Shown in pieces: positions 25,730 to 33,802 of a stretch of 64,000 nt of DNA. Source of the DNA: JAGVSR01 sp033765145 (GTDB taxonomy: Bacteria > Pseudomonadota > Alphaproteobacteria > Rhizobiales > Hyphomicrobiaceae); contig JANRIH010000044.1 in assembly GCA_033765145.1 (NCBI GenBank), positions 159,181 to 223,180 on the forward strand, written 5' to 3'. The translations under genes were made by a program, and so were the position numbers. Below the pieces are notes generated by a model that saw only the letters and a program-made list of their open reading frames with translations, was not told where the DNA came from and did not search any database. How positions within the stretch are numbered: position 1 is the stretch's first letter; each line of letters starts with the position of its first letter.

Positions 25730-26532
25730 CGCTGGCGCTGACAATTGCCGGTGCTGCCATAGCGTCTGCGTTGCCCGCAGCCGCGCAGTATGGCAACGGC
25801 TATCCCTACAACTATTCGAATCACACCTACTCCTACGGGCTCAACCTCCCGCAGGTGCCGATGCCGAACGGCCAGGACGAAATTCGCGCCGCGGACGGCA
25901 CGTCGTGCCGATCGAGCATGGCGAGCAATGCGGCCTACCTCGATCTCGGCGCGTTCGGGAGCCAGGGCTACAACGGTGACGTCGAGGGCGGCACGTTCTA
26001 CGGCCGCGTGATCATGCCGCTCGGGGAAACGCCGAAGCGTCTCGATTGCGCCAAGCTCTATGAACTTGAGATCCTACGGCTGAAACACGAACTCGACCTC
26101 GTGCGCTCCGGGGGCGGCGCGGTCGGCGGGGAAGCTGATTTTGCGGCACCCATGAAGTCGGGCACGGGCGGCGACAGTGCTCTCGTCATCCAGGGCCCAC
26201 CGGCGGCCGGCGCCAAGTCGCAAAGTTCGGCCAAGAAGTCCGATTGGGCCGAGAGCGGTTGGAGCAATTCGGGCTGGAAGACGCCGCAGAAGGCCGGGGC
26301 CGGTCATGCGGCGGCCGTCGCGCCGCCGGCAGAGGCCGCACCGCAGCGGCCGGCCGCTGCCGAGACCGAACGGCCGGTTCCCCAGCCTGAAACGGCTCTC
26401 AACTGGGAAACGCGCGTCGCTTACGAGGTCTACCGGCCCGGGGATGTCGATGCCGCATCGACGGCATCGGCGACGGCGCGGCGCGCCGAGGAGCAGCCGA
26501 ATTTCTTCTCGCACTTGGGCGGTGGGTTCTGA
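25696..26532 (+). CDS. Secreted protein of unknown function, third gene of the coat-like operon
   Basis: A 278-residue protein with a signal peptide (LTLALTIAGAAIASALPAAAQ). The mature N-terminal half (to about residue 135) looks folded: Tyr/Asn-rich start, GTSCRSSMASNAAYLDLGAF, FYGRVIMPLGETPKRLDCAK and a helical stretch LYELEILRLKHELDLVR. The second half is low complexity (Ala, Pro, Ser, Gln). It overlaps the chaperone-like gene by 34 bases, the longest overlap here. I do not recognise a family; a surface or assembly role is suggested only by its neighbours. Confidence 0.6.
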   Translation: MWSLLGSARRLTLALTIAGAAIASALPAAAQYGNGYPYNYSNHTYSYGLNLPQVPMPNGQDEIRAADGTSCRSSMASNAAYLDLGAFGSQGYNGDVEGGTFYGRVIMPLGETPKRLDCAKLYELEILRLKHELDLVRSGGGAVGGEADFAAPMKSGTGGDSALVIQGPPAAGAKSQSSAKKSDWAESGWSNSGWKTPQKAGAGHAAAVAPPAEAAPQRPAAAETERPVPQPETALNWETRVAYEVYRPGDVDAASTASATARRAEEQPNFFSHLGGGF

Positions 26533-26575
26533 CCGCGCGCGCGTTGTTGGCGGTGTGGCCCTGCCGGCCGCATCG

Positions 26576-27052
26576 TTACTTGCCGCAGCCCTGCGGATAG
26601 CTTTGCGTTTGGCGCAGGGCTTCACCGAGGACGATGGCGGCGGCCACGGCGATGTTGAGCGAGCGCAGTCCTTGGCGGATCGGGATGCGGACGCGCGCAT
26701 CCGCTGCCTGATGTACGAGGTCGGGCGCGCCGGCGCTTTCACGTCCCAGCAGAAGCACGTCGTCGGCGCGGAAGTCGAAGGCGTGATGCACTTCCCTTGC
26801 GCGCGCCGTCAGCAGCACAAGTCGTGGCGTCGGCATTTTGGCGCGGCGGTCAGCTTCGAATGCCGCCCAGTCGAGGTGCCTCGACAAGTTGACATGATCG
26901 AGATAGTCGAGACCGGCTCGCCTCAGGGCCCGGTCGGACATGTCGAAGCCGGTCGGACCGATGACATCCACGGCCACGTCGAGGCACGCCGCGAGCCGGA
27001 GGATGGTGCCGGTGTTCTGGGGGATGTCGGGCTGGTAGAGGGCGAGCCGCAT
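26576..27052 (-). CDS. trmL: tRNA (cytidine/uridine-34-2'-O)-methyltransferase, TrmL-like
   Basis: A 158-residue SPOUT methyltransferase of TrmL length. It starts MRLALYQPDIPQNTGTILRL and has DVIGPTGFDMSDRALRRAGL, VLLLGRESAGAP and IRQGLRSLNIAVAAAIV, the trefoil-knot SAM-binding loop. It methylates the 2'-OH of the wobble base of leucine tRNAs in the cytoplasm. GGAGATGAG lies seven bases before the ATG. It is divergent from the petABC operon, with a 270-base gap that should contain both promoters. Confidence 0.92.
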   Translation of the reverse strand: MRLALYQPDIPQNTGTILRLAACLDVAVDVIGPTGFDMSDRALRRAGLDYLDHVNLSRHLDWAAFEADRRAKMPTPRLVLLTARAREVHHAFDFRADDVLLLGRESAGAPDLVHQAADARVRIPIRQGLRSLNIAVAAAIVLGEALRQTQSYPQGCGK

Positions 27053-27322
27053 GTCTCATCTCCGATGGCTCACGGATCATGCGGGACGTCTGGCGCGCGC
27101 GTCACGATTGGCGGCCCGGCGGGGTGCGGCCAAACGTTGCAAGCCGACGGGTCGCAAACCGCTTCGCACTTCGCGGCAGTATAAGGACGTCGATTTCGAC
27201 CGAATCCGGTACGCACTGCGGCACATGGGCTGCCGGAATCCCGTTCACGTCAACGCGATGGCGTCAACCGCGCTCGCTTGGAGAAGGCCCCGCCGGGCCG
27301 CTCCGCTCTCTGGAGGGACACC

Positions 27323-27904
27323 TTGGCTTCCGTAACAGATAATCTCGAAGAGCCCGGACGCCGGGACTTTCTCGTCGTCGCGGCATCCGCCTTCGCGGCC
27401 GTCGGGGGCGCTGTCACGCTCTGGCCGTTCATCCAGCAGATGAACCCAGACCGCAGCGCGCAGGCGCTTGCCTCGGTCGAAATCGATCTGGCTCCGGTCA
27501 AGGAAGGTCAGGCCATCACGGCCATGTGGCGCGGCAAGCCGATCTTCATCCGATACCGGACCAAGGATGAGGTCGCCAAAGCCAAGGCCGACGACAGCGC
27601 GAGCCTTCCCGACGCGAGCGCCCGAAACCTCGCGCTGCCCGAGAGCACGCCGGCGACAGACGCGAACAGGACGCTTGCCGGGCACGAGCAGTGGCTCATC
27701 CTCGTCGGCATCTGCACGCATCTCGGCTGCATTCCGAAGGGCCAGGCCCTCGGCGACTCGAAGGGTGATTTCGGCGGCTGGTTCTGTCCTTGCCACGGGT
27801 CGCACTACGATATGGCCGGGCGGATCCGAAAGGGGCCCGCGCCGCGCAACCTGGACGTGCCGCCCTACCAGTTCGTGTCCGACACCATGATCAAGATCGG
27901 CTAA
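27323..27904 (+). CDS. petA: Ubiquinol-cytochrome c reductase Rieske iron-sulfur subunit
   Basis: A 193-residue protein from the TTG at 27323. A twin-arginine-type N-terminus (GRRDFLVVAASAFAAVGG) is followed by one transmembrane anchor and the Rieske domain with CTHLGC (131-136) and CPCHGSH (155-161), both [2Fe-2S] ligand boxes. It transfers electrons from ubiquinol to cytochrome c1 in the bc1 complex on the periplasmic side. An ATG 15 codons earlier is possible, but the GGAGGG five bases before the TTG decides the start. First gene of petABC. Confidence 0.96.
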   Translation: MASVTDNLEEPGRRDFLVVAASAFAAVGGAVTLWPFIQQMNPDRSAQALASVEIDLAPVKEGQAITAMWRGKPIFIRYRTKDEVAKAKADDSASLPDASARNLALPESTPATDANRTLAGHEQWLILVGICTHLGCIPKGQALGDSKGDFGGWFCPCHGSHYDMAGRIRKGPAPRNLDVPPYQFVSDTMIKIG

Positions 27905-27919
27905 GGGGAGCATATTTCC

Positions 27920-29215
27920 ATGTCGGCACACTCCTCGGATTTCAAACCCACGACGCGCTGGGGCAAATGGTGGGATGAGCGCCTGCCGCTCCCGCGCCTC
28001 ATGCACGACCAGTTCGTCGCGTTCCCGACGCCGCGCAACCTCAACTACGCTTGGACTTTCGGCGGGATCCTGACGTTTTGCCTCGTCGCGCAGATCGTGA
28101 CGGGGGTCGTCCTCGCGATGCACTACCTTCCGAGCGCGGACCACGCGTTCGACTCGATCGAGCACATTCGTCGCGACGTGAACTACGGCTGGATGATCCG
28201 ATCGATGCATGCGGTCGGCGCGTCGATGTTCTTCCTCGCGGTCTACATCCACATCTTCCGTGGTCTCTACTACGGCTCCTATAAGGAGCCGCGGGAGGTG
28301 CTGTGGATCCTCGGCGTCTTCATCTTCCTCGCGATGATGGCGACGGCGTTCCTTGGGTATTCGCTTCCCTGGGGGCAGATGAGCTTCTGGGGCGTCACGG
28401 TCATCACGAACCTCTTCTCGGCGCTCGATGGCGTCGTTCCGGGGCTCGGTACGGCCATCACGCAATGGCTGTGGGGTGGATACTCTGTGACGGGCGTGAC
28501 GCTCAACAGGTTCTTCTCGCTCCACTACCTTCTTCCGTTCGTGATCTTCGGCCTTGTCATCCTGCACATCTGGGCGCTGCACGTCGCAGGTCAAAACAAC
28601 CCGGACGGCATCGCGATCAAATCGCCGTCGGATTCGGTGCCGATGTACCCCTATGCGGTTGCAAAAGACGCGGTCGGGCTCTTCGCCTTCCTGATCCTTT
28701 TCGCCTGGTTCGTGTTCTTCTTGCCCGACTACCTCGGTCACGCGGACAACTACAACCCGGCGAATCCACTCGTGACACCCCCGCACATCGTGCCGGAATG
28801 GTACTTCCTGCCGTTCTACGCGATCCTCCGTGCCATACCGAGCAAGCTCGGCGGCGTTATCGCGATGTTCGCGGCGGTGCTCATTCTGCTGTTCGTGCCC
28901 TGGCTCGACTGGAGCCGCGTGAAGAGCGCCAAATACAGGCCGATCTTCAAAATGTTCTTCTGGTTCTTCGTGTTCACGTGCGTGGCGCTCGGCTGGCTCG
29001 GCTCGATGCCCGCGGAACAGCCCTACGTGTTCTGGGCACAGGTGTTCACGTTCTGCTACTTCGCCTTCTTCCTCCTCGTGTTGCCGATCGTCGGTCTAAT
29101 CGAGACACCGAAGCCGCTGCCGCGGTCCATTTCGGAATCCGTGCTCGGCAACGGAACGTCGACGGGCGGCGCGTCGCTTCCGCAGGGTGCTGCGGCGCGG
29201 CCCGAGACGCGGTGA
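27920..29215 (+). CDS. petB: Cytochrome b of the bc1 complex
   Basis: A 431-residue integral membrane protein with eight predicted helices. It shows the cytochrome b signatures LMHDQFVAFPTPRNLNYAWT, GYSLPWGQMSFWG, WGGYSVTG and the Qo motif PPHIVPEWYFLPFYA (PEWY). Histidine ligands for the two b haems are in the four-helix core. The quinone sites and proton circuit of complex III are intact. It follows petA by 15 bases and precedes petC by 11, consistent with one transcript. Methanol-derived electrons would mostly enter at cytochrome c, below this complex. Confidence 0.97.
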   Translation: MSAHSSDFKPTTRWGKWWDERLPLPRLMHDQFVAFPTPRNLNYAWTFGGILTFCLVAQIVTGVVLAMHYLPSADHAFDSIEHIRRDVNYGWMIRSMHAVGASMFFLAVYIHIFRGLYYGSYKEPREVLWILGVFIFLAMMATAFLGYSLPWGQMSFWGVTVITNLFSALDGVVPGLGTAITQWLWGGYSVTGVTLNRFFSLHYLLPFVIFGLVILHIWALHVAGQNNPDGIAIKSPSDSVPMYPYAVAKDAVGLFAFLILFAWFVFFLPDYLGHADNYNPANPLVTPPHIVPEWYFLPFYAILRAIPSKLGGVIAMFAAVLILLFVPWLDWSRVKSAKYRPIFKMFFWFFVFTCVALGWLGSMPAEQPYVFWAQVFTFCYFAFFLLVLPIVGLIETPKPLPRSISESVLGNGTSTGGASLPQGAAARPETR

Positions 29216-29226
29216 GGATTTCAGCC

Positions 29227-30261
29227 ATGGAAGTCACGATGAAATTCCAATCCGTTGTCGCCGGCCTCCTGGTCTCGGCCGGTCTCTCGAGTGCGGCTCT
29301 GGCGGCGGGAGATCATGTCGAGATCCCGCGTGTCGGCTGGTCGTTCTCCGGTATGACCGGGACCTACGATAAGGCGCAGTTGCAGCGCGGGTTCCAGGTC
29401 TACAAGGAGGTCTGCTCGAACTGCCACGGCCTTTCACGTGTCTACTGGCGAAACCTCGTCGAAGCGGGCGGGCCCGAGTTCCCCGAGGACGCGGTCAAGG
29501 CGCTCGCGGCCGAATGGCCGAACAAGATCACCGACGGCCCCAACGACGAAGGGCAGATGATCGAGCGTTCGGCCGGGCTGCCCGATCCGATCCGTGGGCC
29601 GTACAAGAACGAGAAGGAAGCACGGGCCGCGCAGAACGGCGCCTATCCGCTCGATCTCTCGCTCATCGCGAAGGGCCGTTCGACCAGCTACACGGGTCCC
29701 TGGTGGTATCACCCGATCCACATGGGTCGCGACATCCTCAATGGCTACCAAGAAGGCGGGCCGGACTACATCCACGCGATCCTGACGGGCTACACGGACA
29801 TCCCGTCCTATTGGCGGGACGATAAGGGCCACCTGCACAAGGTCGGCGGTGACGCCCATGGTGCGGGGCATGGTGAGGCCAAGGACGCCGCGGTGCCCGC
29901 CGGCGCCAAGGTCGAACAGTGCGCGTCCGTCCAGCGTGGGGAAGACGGCAAGCCCGACGTGTGCGTCGCTCTCCAGGACGGCATGAACTACAACGCCTAC
30001 TTCCCGGGCCATCAGATCGCGATGCCGGCGATCCTCGCGGACGGCGCGGTGAAGTACAAGACCGGTCCCGACGGCAAGCCGCTCGTACCCGAGACGCTCG
30101 ACCAGCATGCGAAGGACATCTCCGCGTTCCTGGCCTGGGCATCCGATCCGCATCTCAACGTGCGCAAGGCCATCGGCTGGCAGGTGATGCTGTACCTGCT
30201 CATCACAACGGTGCTGCTGTTCCTCGCCAAGAAGAGGATCTGGTCGCGGATCCCGCACTGA
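29227..30261 (+). CDS. petC: Cytochrome c1 of the bc1 complex
   Basis: A 344-residue protein. A signal peptide (VVAGLLVSAGLSSAALAA) precedes the mature protein; the haem c motif is CSNCH in KEVCSNCHGLSRVYWR, and a C-terminal transmembrane anchor (VMLYLLITTVLLFLA) is present. An insertion around residues 205-235 with His- and Asp-rich sequence (GDAHGAGHGEAKDA) is longer than in many homologues. It receives electrons from the Rieske protein. Start ATG at 29227 with GAGG nine bases upstream; a second ATG follows at 29239. Last gene of petABC. Confidence 0.96.
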   Translation: MEVTMKFQSVVAGLLVSAGLSSAALAAGDHVEIPRVGWSFSGMTGTYDKAQLQRGFQVYKEVCSNCHGLSRVYWRNLVEAGGPEFPEDAVKALAAEWPNKITDGPNDEGQMIERSAGLPDPIRGPYKNEKEARAAQNGAYPLDLSLIAKGRSTSYTGPWWYHPIHMGRDILNGYQEGGPDYIHAILTGYTDIPSYWRDDKGHLHKVGGDAHGAGHGEAKDAAVPAGAKVEQCASVQRGEDGKPDVCVALQDGMNYNAYFPGHQIAMPAILADGAVKYKTGPDGKPLVPETLDQHAKDISAFLAWASDPHLNVRKAIGWQVMLYLLITTVLLFLAKKRIWSRIPH

Positions 30262-30284
30262 CACACTGCTACAACGACGTGACA

Positions 30285-30313
30285 GGGGCCCCGTGATTGC
30301 GGGGCCCTTATCG
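30285..30313 (+). terminator. Intrinsic terminator after petABC
   Basis: GGGCCCCG, a six-base loop, CGGGGCCC make a perfect 8-bp GC-only stem at 30286-30307, 24 bases after the petC stop, followed by TTATCGTTT. It separates petABC from the salvage genes. Confidence 0.75.
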
Positions 30314-30423
30314 TTTGTGCAGGCTCGGCAAGTGCGCGACGCCGGCATGGGGTGTGATATGGGAACGTTTAATGGCGCCCCACCCCACCTGGCGCGACGG
30401 CTTGTTCATCGAAGGGAAATGAC

Positions 30424-31302
30424 ATGACGGCAAGTGTTCTCGGCATCATCGGCGGCAGCGGGCTTTACGATCTGCCGGGCCTGCAGAATGCGCGCTGGGA
30501 GCGGATCGACACGCCCTGGGGGATGCCGTCAGATCAGATTCTTTTTGCTGAGATCGATGGGCTGCCGATCCGGTTTCTGCCGCGGCACGGGCGGGGCCAT
30601 CGCAACCCGCCATCGGCCATCAATTACCGGGCGAATATCGACGCCATGAAACGCGCGGGCGTCACGGATCTGGTCTCGGTGTCCGCGTGCGGGTCGCTCA
30701 AGGAAGCCTATGCGCCGGGCCATTTCGTGCTCGTCGATCAATTCATCGACCGGACGTTTGCGCGCGAGAAGTCCTTCTTCGGTCCGGGCCTCGTCGCCCA
30801 CGTATCCGTCGCCGATCCGGTGAGCCCGCTCCTCGCTGACGCGATCGCAGCGGCCGCCAAGGCCGAGAACGTCGCGATGACGCGTGGCGGGACCTATCTC
30901 GTCATGGAGGGCCCGCAGTTCTCGACGCGGGCGGAATCGAACCTCTACCGCTCCTGGAATTGCGATGTCATAGGCATGACGAACATGCCCGAGGCGAAGC
31001 TCGCGCGGGAAGCGGAGCTCTGCTACGCGACGGTCGCCATGGTCACGGACTATGATTGTTGGCACGATGATCATGCAGCGGTCGATGTCGCGTCCGTCAT
31101 CGCTGTCATGAAGTCCAATACGGAGAAGGCGCAGCGGCTCATCCTGCGTCTCGCGCGGGATTTCCCGCGCCAACACCCCAAATGTCCGATTGGGTCGGAT
31201 ACGGCGCTCGGCGTCGCGATCATCACGGCGCCGGAGGCGCGTGATCCGGACATGGTGCGTAAGCTCGATGCCGTCGCGGGACGGGTGCTGAAGTCGGTTT
31301 GA
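30424..31302 (+). CDS. mtnP: S-methyl-5'-thioadenosine phosphorylase
   Basis: A 292-residue class I nucleoside phosphorylase. It shows IIGGSGLYDLPGL at the start, LPRHGRGHRNPPSAINYRAN (phosphate and substrate site) and GGTYLVMEGPQFSTRAESNL. It splits methylthioadenosine (from polyamine or homoserine-lactone synthesis) into adenine and 5-methylthioribose-1-phosphate. Downstream apt recovers adenine and mtnA plus the aldolase handle the sugar. AAGGGAAATGAC precedes the ATG. A short gene on the other strand (31347-31730) separates it from apt. Confidence 0.95.
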   Translation: MTASVLGIIGGSGLYDLPGLQNARWERIDTPWGMPSDQILFAEIDGLPIRFLPRHGRGHRNPPSAINYRANIDAMKRAGVTDLVSVSACGSLKEAYAPGHFVLVDQFIDRTFAREKSFFGPGLVAHVSVADPVSPLLADAIAAAAKAENVAMTRGGTYLVMEGPQFSTRAESNLYRSWNCDVIGMTNMPEAKLAREAELCYATVAMVTDYDCWHDDHAAVDVASVIAVMKSNTEKAQRLILRLARDFPRQHPKCPIGSDTALGVAIITAPEARDPDMVRKLDAVAGRVLKSV

Positions 31303-31346
31303 CGGACGGCGCGTCGCGACTCTGCCGTGACGGCTCTTTCACGCGA

Positions 31347-31730
31347 TCAATTCGGAAAGCTGATCAGGATCTTCATCTTCACGAGTTCGGGGAAGTAGGC
31401 CTGAAGCGCCTGTCCTGCTCCCCAAAGCAGGACGCCGAGAATGATCAATGCCGGGATCGCGGCAAATACGGCCTTGATGAAGAATCCCATGAGGCTCAGG
31501 AACGGGATCTGGACCGCCTTCACGACGGCCGGGGCGGGTTCGGCCGGCCCGGCGCGATAGGTGTCGTCCATGGACGGGGCCATCCCGGGGGGCGCGACGG
31601 CTGGGCCGAACGATTGCCCGTAGGCTTGCGCCTCGCGTTCGCGGGCCTCGCGCTCCCGCGCTTCCTTTTCGCGGCGGAGCGTGCGCGGCAAGTCGTCCAT
31701 ATCGTGCTCCGCATTGAGCGGGAAATTCAT
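31347..31730 (-). CDS. Small membrane protein with a charged coiled-coil N-terminus
   Basis: A 127-residue protein. Residues 15-35 are an Arg/Glu-rich heptad-like helix (TLRREKEAREREAREREAQ), a Pro/Ala-rich linker follows, and one or two transmembrane segments occupy about 75-115 (FLSLMGFFIKAVFAAIPALI and GVLLWGAGQALQ). No family is recognised. It lies within the methylthioadenosine salvage genes but on the opposite strand, so a functional link is doubtful. Confidence 0.6.
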   Translation of the reverse strand: MNFPLNAEHDMDDLPRTLRREKEAREREAREREAQAYGQSFGPAVAPPGMAPSMDDTYRAGPAEPAPAVVKAVQIPFLSLMGFFIKAVFAAIPALIILGVLLWGAGQALQAYFPELVKMKILISFPN

Positions 31731-31894
31731 GGTCTCGATCCTTCGCGTCTGCCGTTCTTGCCGCGGAACGGATGTGGCCTCTGCAACAGAGGCATAATCG
31801 ACGGCGAGGCGATTCGCACGCAGCCTACGCCTTCTCTATCGATCCGAGATCGGTATTGTGAGTTTGCGCCACGAATTTGACCGGGAGGTGTCTG

Positions 31895-32425
31895 TTGTCC
31901 GATCTCAAAAGCCTCATTCGTACGATACCCGACTACCCGAAGCCTGGAATAATGTTTCGGGACGTGACGACGCTCCTGGGTGATGCGCAGGGGTTCAAGG
32001 CCGCCATCGCGCAACTGGCCGAGCCCTTCAGGACAAAGCCGATTGACGCCGTCGCCGGGATTGAGGCACGCGGGTTCATTCTGGGCGGAGCGGTCGCGGA
32101 CCGGCTCGGATGCGGCTTCATTCCGATCCGGAAGAAGGGCAAGCTCCCCTGGAAGACGATCGGGGAGGAGTACGCGCTCGAGTACGGTGTTGACGTGATC
32201 GAAATCCATGAGGACGCGATCAAGGCGGGCGAACGCATTCTCATCGTCGACGATCTCATCGCCACGGGCGGCACGGCGGAAGCTGCCGCAAAACTCGTCC
32301 GACGGTCGGGGGGCCTCGTCGTCGCGGCCGCCTTCATCGTCGATCTGCCGGAACTCGGGGGTGTCGCGCGCCTTCAGGCGCACGGGATCGACAGCCATGC
32401 GCTGATGGCGTTCGAGGGGCACTGA
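31895..32425 (+). CDS. apt: Adenine phosphoribosyltransferase
   Basis: A 176-residue phosphoribosyltransferase: SLIRTIPDYPKPGIMFRDVT at the start, GIEARGFILGGAVA, RKKGKLPWKT and the PRPP loop ILIVDDLIATGGTAEAAAKL. It makes AMP from adenine and PRPP, removing the adenine released by MtnP. I chose TTG at 31895 because GGGAGG (31883-31888) lies six bases upstream; an in-frame TTG at 31877 would place that site inside the gene. Its stop shares one base with the next start. Confidence 0.95.
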   Translation: MSDLKSLIRTIPDYPKPGIMFRDVTTLLGDAQGFKAAIAQLAEPFRTKPIDAVAGIEARGFILGGAVADRLGCGFIPIRKKGKLPWKTIGEEYALEYGVDVIEIHEDAIKAGERILIVDDLIATGGTAEAAAKLVRRSGGLVVAAAFIVDLPELGGVARLQAHGIDSHALMAFEGH

Positions 32426-32667
32426 TGGGGAACGGGGCGCCGCTGTCGGCCGAGGAAATGGCGGCGGCAATTGCTTTGGTCGGCCATTGGCGGGTTGCGC
32501 CGGGTTCGGAATTGGCTTGCGTCCGCTGCGGCGCGGCGGGTCTTCGCATCAGCGATCATTCCGCGCGCCCGCACGCCGAATGGTATCGTCTCGCATGTTC
32601 GACATGTGGACTGGAGGCCATGATCACTCTGCCGCTCGGTGCACCGGTGCCGGGTCTCGGTGACTGA
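32425..32667 (+). CDS. Small zinc-ribbon protein in the methylthioadenosine salvage operon
   Basis: An 80-residue protein with two CxxC knuckles (LACVRCGA and LACSTCGLE) about 30 residues apart, the usual layout of a small zinc ribbon. The rest is unremarkable and no signal peptide is visible, so it is cytoplasmic. Its ATG shares one base with the apt stop, and its end reaches to within 38 bases of mtnA, so it is translationally coupled. It could bind nucleic acid or a partner protein. No family is recognised. Confidence 0.6.
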   Translation: MGNGAPLSAEEMAAAIALVGHWRVAPGSELACVRCGAAGLRISDHSARPHAEWYRLACSTCGLEAMITLPLGAPVPGLGD

Positions 32668-32704
32668 CGACGCGGCAGAACGGAACGCGACGGAGAGCAC
32701 GATC

Positions 32705-33802
32705 ATGAAAATCGGCGGCAAGGCCTATCGGACCATCTGGCTGGCCGAGGATGACCGCTCGGTAGAGATTATCGATCAGACACGGCTTCCGCACCGCTTC
32801 GAAACGATCAGGCTCGAAACGGTCGAGCAGGCCGCGCACGCGATCAAGTCGATGCAGGTGCGTGGCGCGCCGCTCATCGGCGTCACAGCCGCCTATGGCG
32901 TCGCGCTGGCGTTGGCAGAGGATGTCTCGGATCGGCGCCTTCAGGAGACCGTCGGGTATCTCGCCGAGCAGCGTCCGACGGCCGTCAATTTGCGCTGGGC
33001 GCTCGATGAGATGAGCCGCGCGCTGATGCCTCTCGCGCCGTCGAGTCGCCGGGCTGCGGCGTACGAAGTGGCAGCGCGCATGGCGGACGCAGACGTCGAG
33101 ACGTGCCGGATGATCGGCGTCCACGGACTCGGCCTGATCGAGGCGATCGCGGCGCGCAAGGGACGCGGGCAACGCGTCAATGTCCTCACGCACTGCAACG
33201 CCGGCTGGCTCGCATGTGTCGACTGGGGTACGGCGACCTCGCCCATCTATCAGGCGCACGACAAGGGCATCCCGCTTCACGTCTGGGTGGATGAAACGCG
33301 GCCGCGGAACCAGGGTGCGGCCCTTACGGCCTATGAACTGGGCGCGCACGGCGTTCCGCACACGCTCATTGTCGACAATGCGGGCGGGCATCTCATGCAG
33401 CACGGGGAGGTCGATCTCGTGATCGTCGGGACGGACCGCGTGACGGCGCGCGGCGATGTCGCAAACAAGATCGGGACGTACCTCAAGGCTCTCGCCGCGC
33501 ATGACAACGGCGTGCCGTTCTACGTCGCGCTCCCTCATTCGACGATCGACTGGACGATCGAGGACGGATTGACGATCCCAATCGAAGATAGGTCGGGAGA
33601 CGAAGTCCTGAAAATGACGGGGCGGACGTCCGATGGTGGCGTGGTGACGGTCGATATCGCGGCGCCGGGTTCGCCCGCCGCCAATCCTGCCTTCGACGTC
33701 ACGCCTGCGCGGCTCGTCACGGGCTTCGTCACAGAGCGCGGCGTCTCACCGGCGACGCGTGAGGGCCTTCTTTCTCTCTACCCCGAGCGGCGAGCGGCTT
33801 GA
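32705..33802 (+). CDS. mtnA: S-methyl-5-thioribose-1-phosphate isomerase
   Basis: A 365-residue protein of the eIF2B-like isomerase family. It has QVRGAPLIGVTAAYGVALAL, NLRWALDEM, THCNAGWLA (catalytic Cys) and GTDRVTARGDVANKIGTY (catalytic Asp). It turns 5-methylthioribose-1-phosphate into methylthioribulose-1-phosphate. GGAGA sits eight bases before the ATG at 32705; a longer frame from 32639 is less likely. The aldolase gene starts within its stop codon (TGATG), so the two steps are directly coupled. Confidence 0.95.
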   Translation: MKIGGKAYRTIWLAEDDRSVEIIDQTRLPHRFETIRLETVEQAAHAIKSMQVRGAPLIGVTAAYGVALALAEDVSDRRLQETVGYLAEQRPTAVNLRWALDEMSRALMPLAPSSRRAAAYEVAARMADADVETCRMIGVHGLGLIEAIAARKGRGQRVNVLTHCNAGWLACVDWGTATSPIYQAHDKGIPLHVWVDETRPRNQGAALTAYELGAHGVPHTLIVDNAGGHLMQHGEVDLVIVGTDRVTARGDVANKIGTYLKALAAHDNGVPFYVALPHSTIDWTIEDGLTIPIEDRSGDEVLKMTGRTSDGGVVTVDIAAPGSPAANPAFDVTPARLVTGFVTERGVSPATREGLLSLYPERRAA

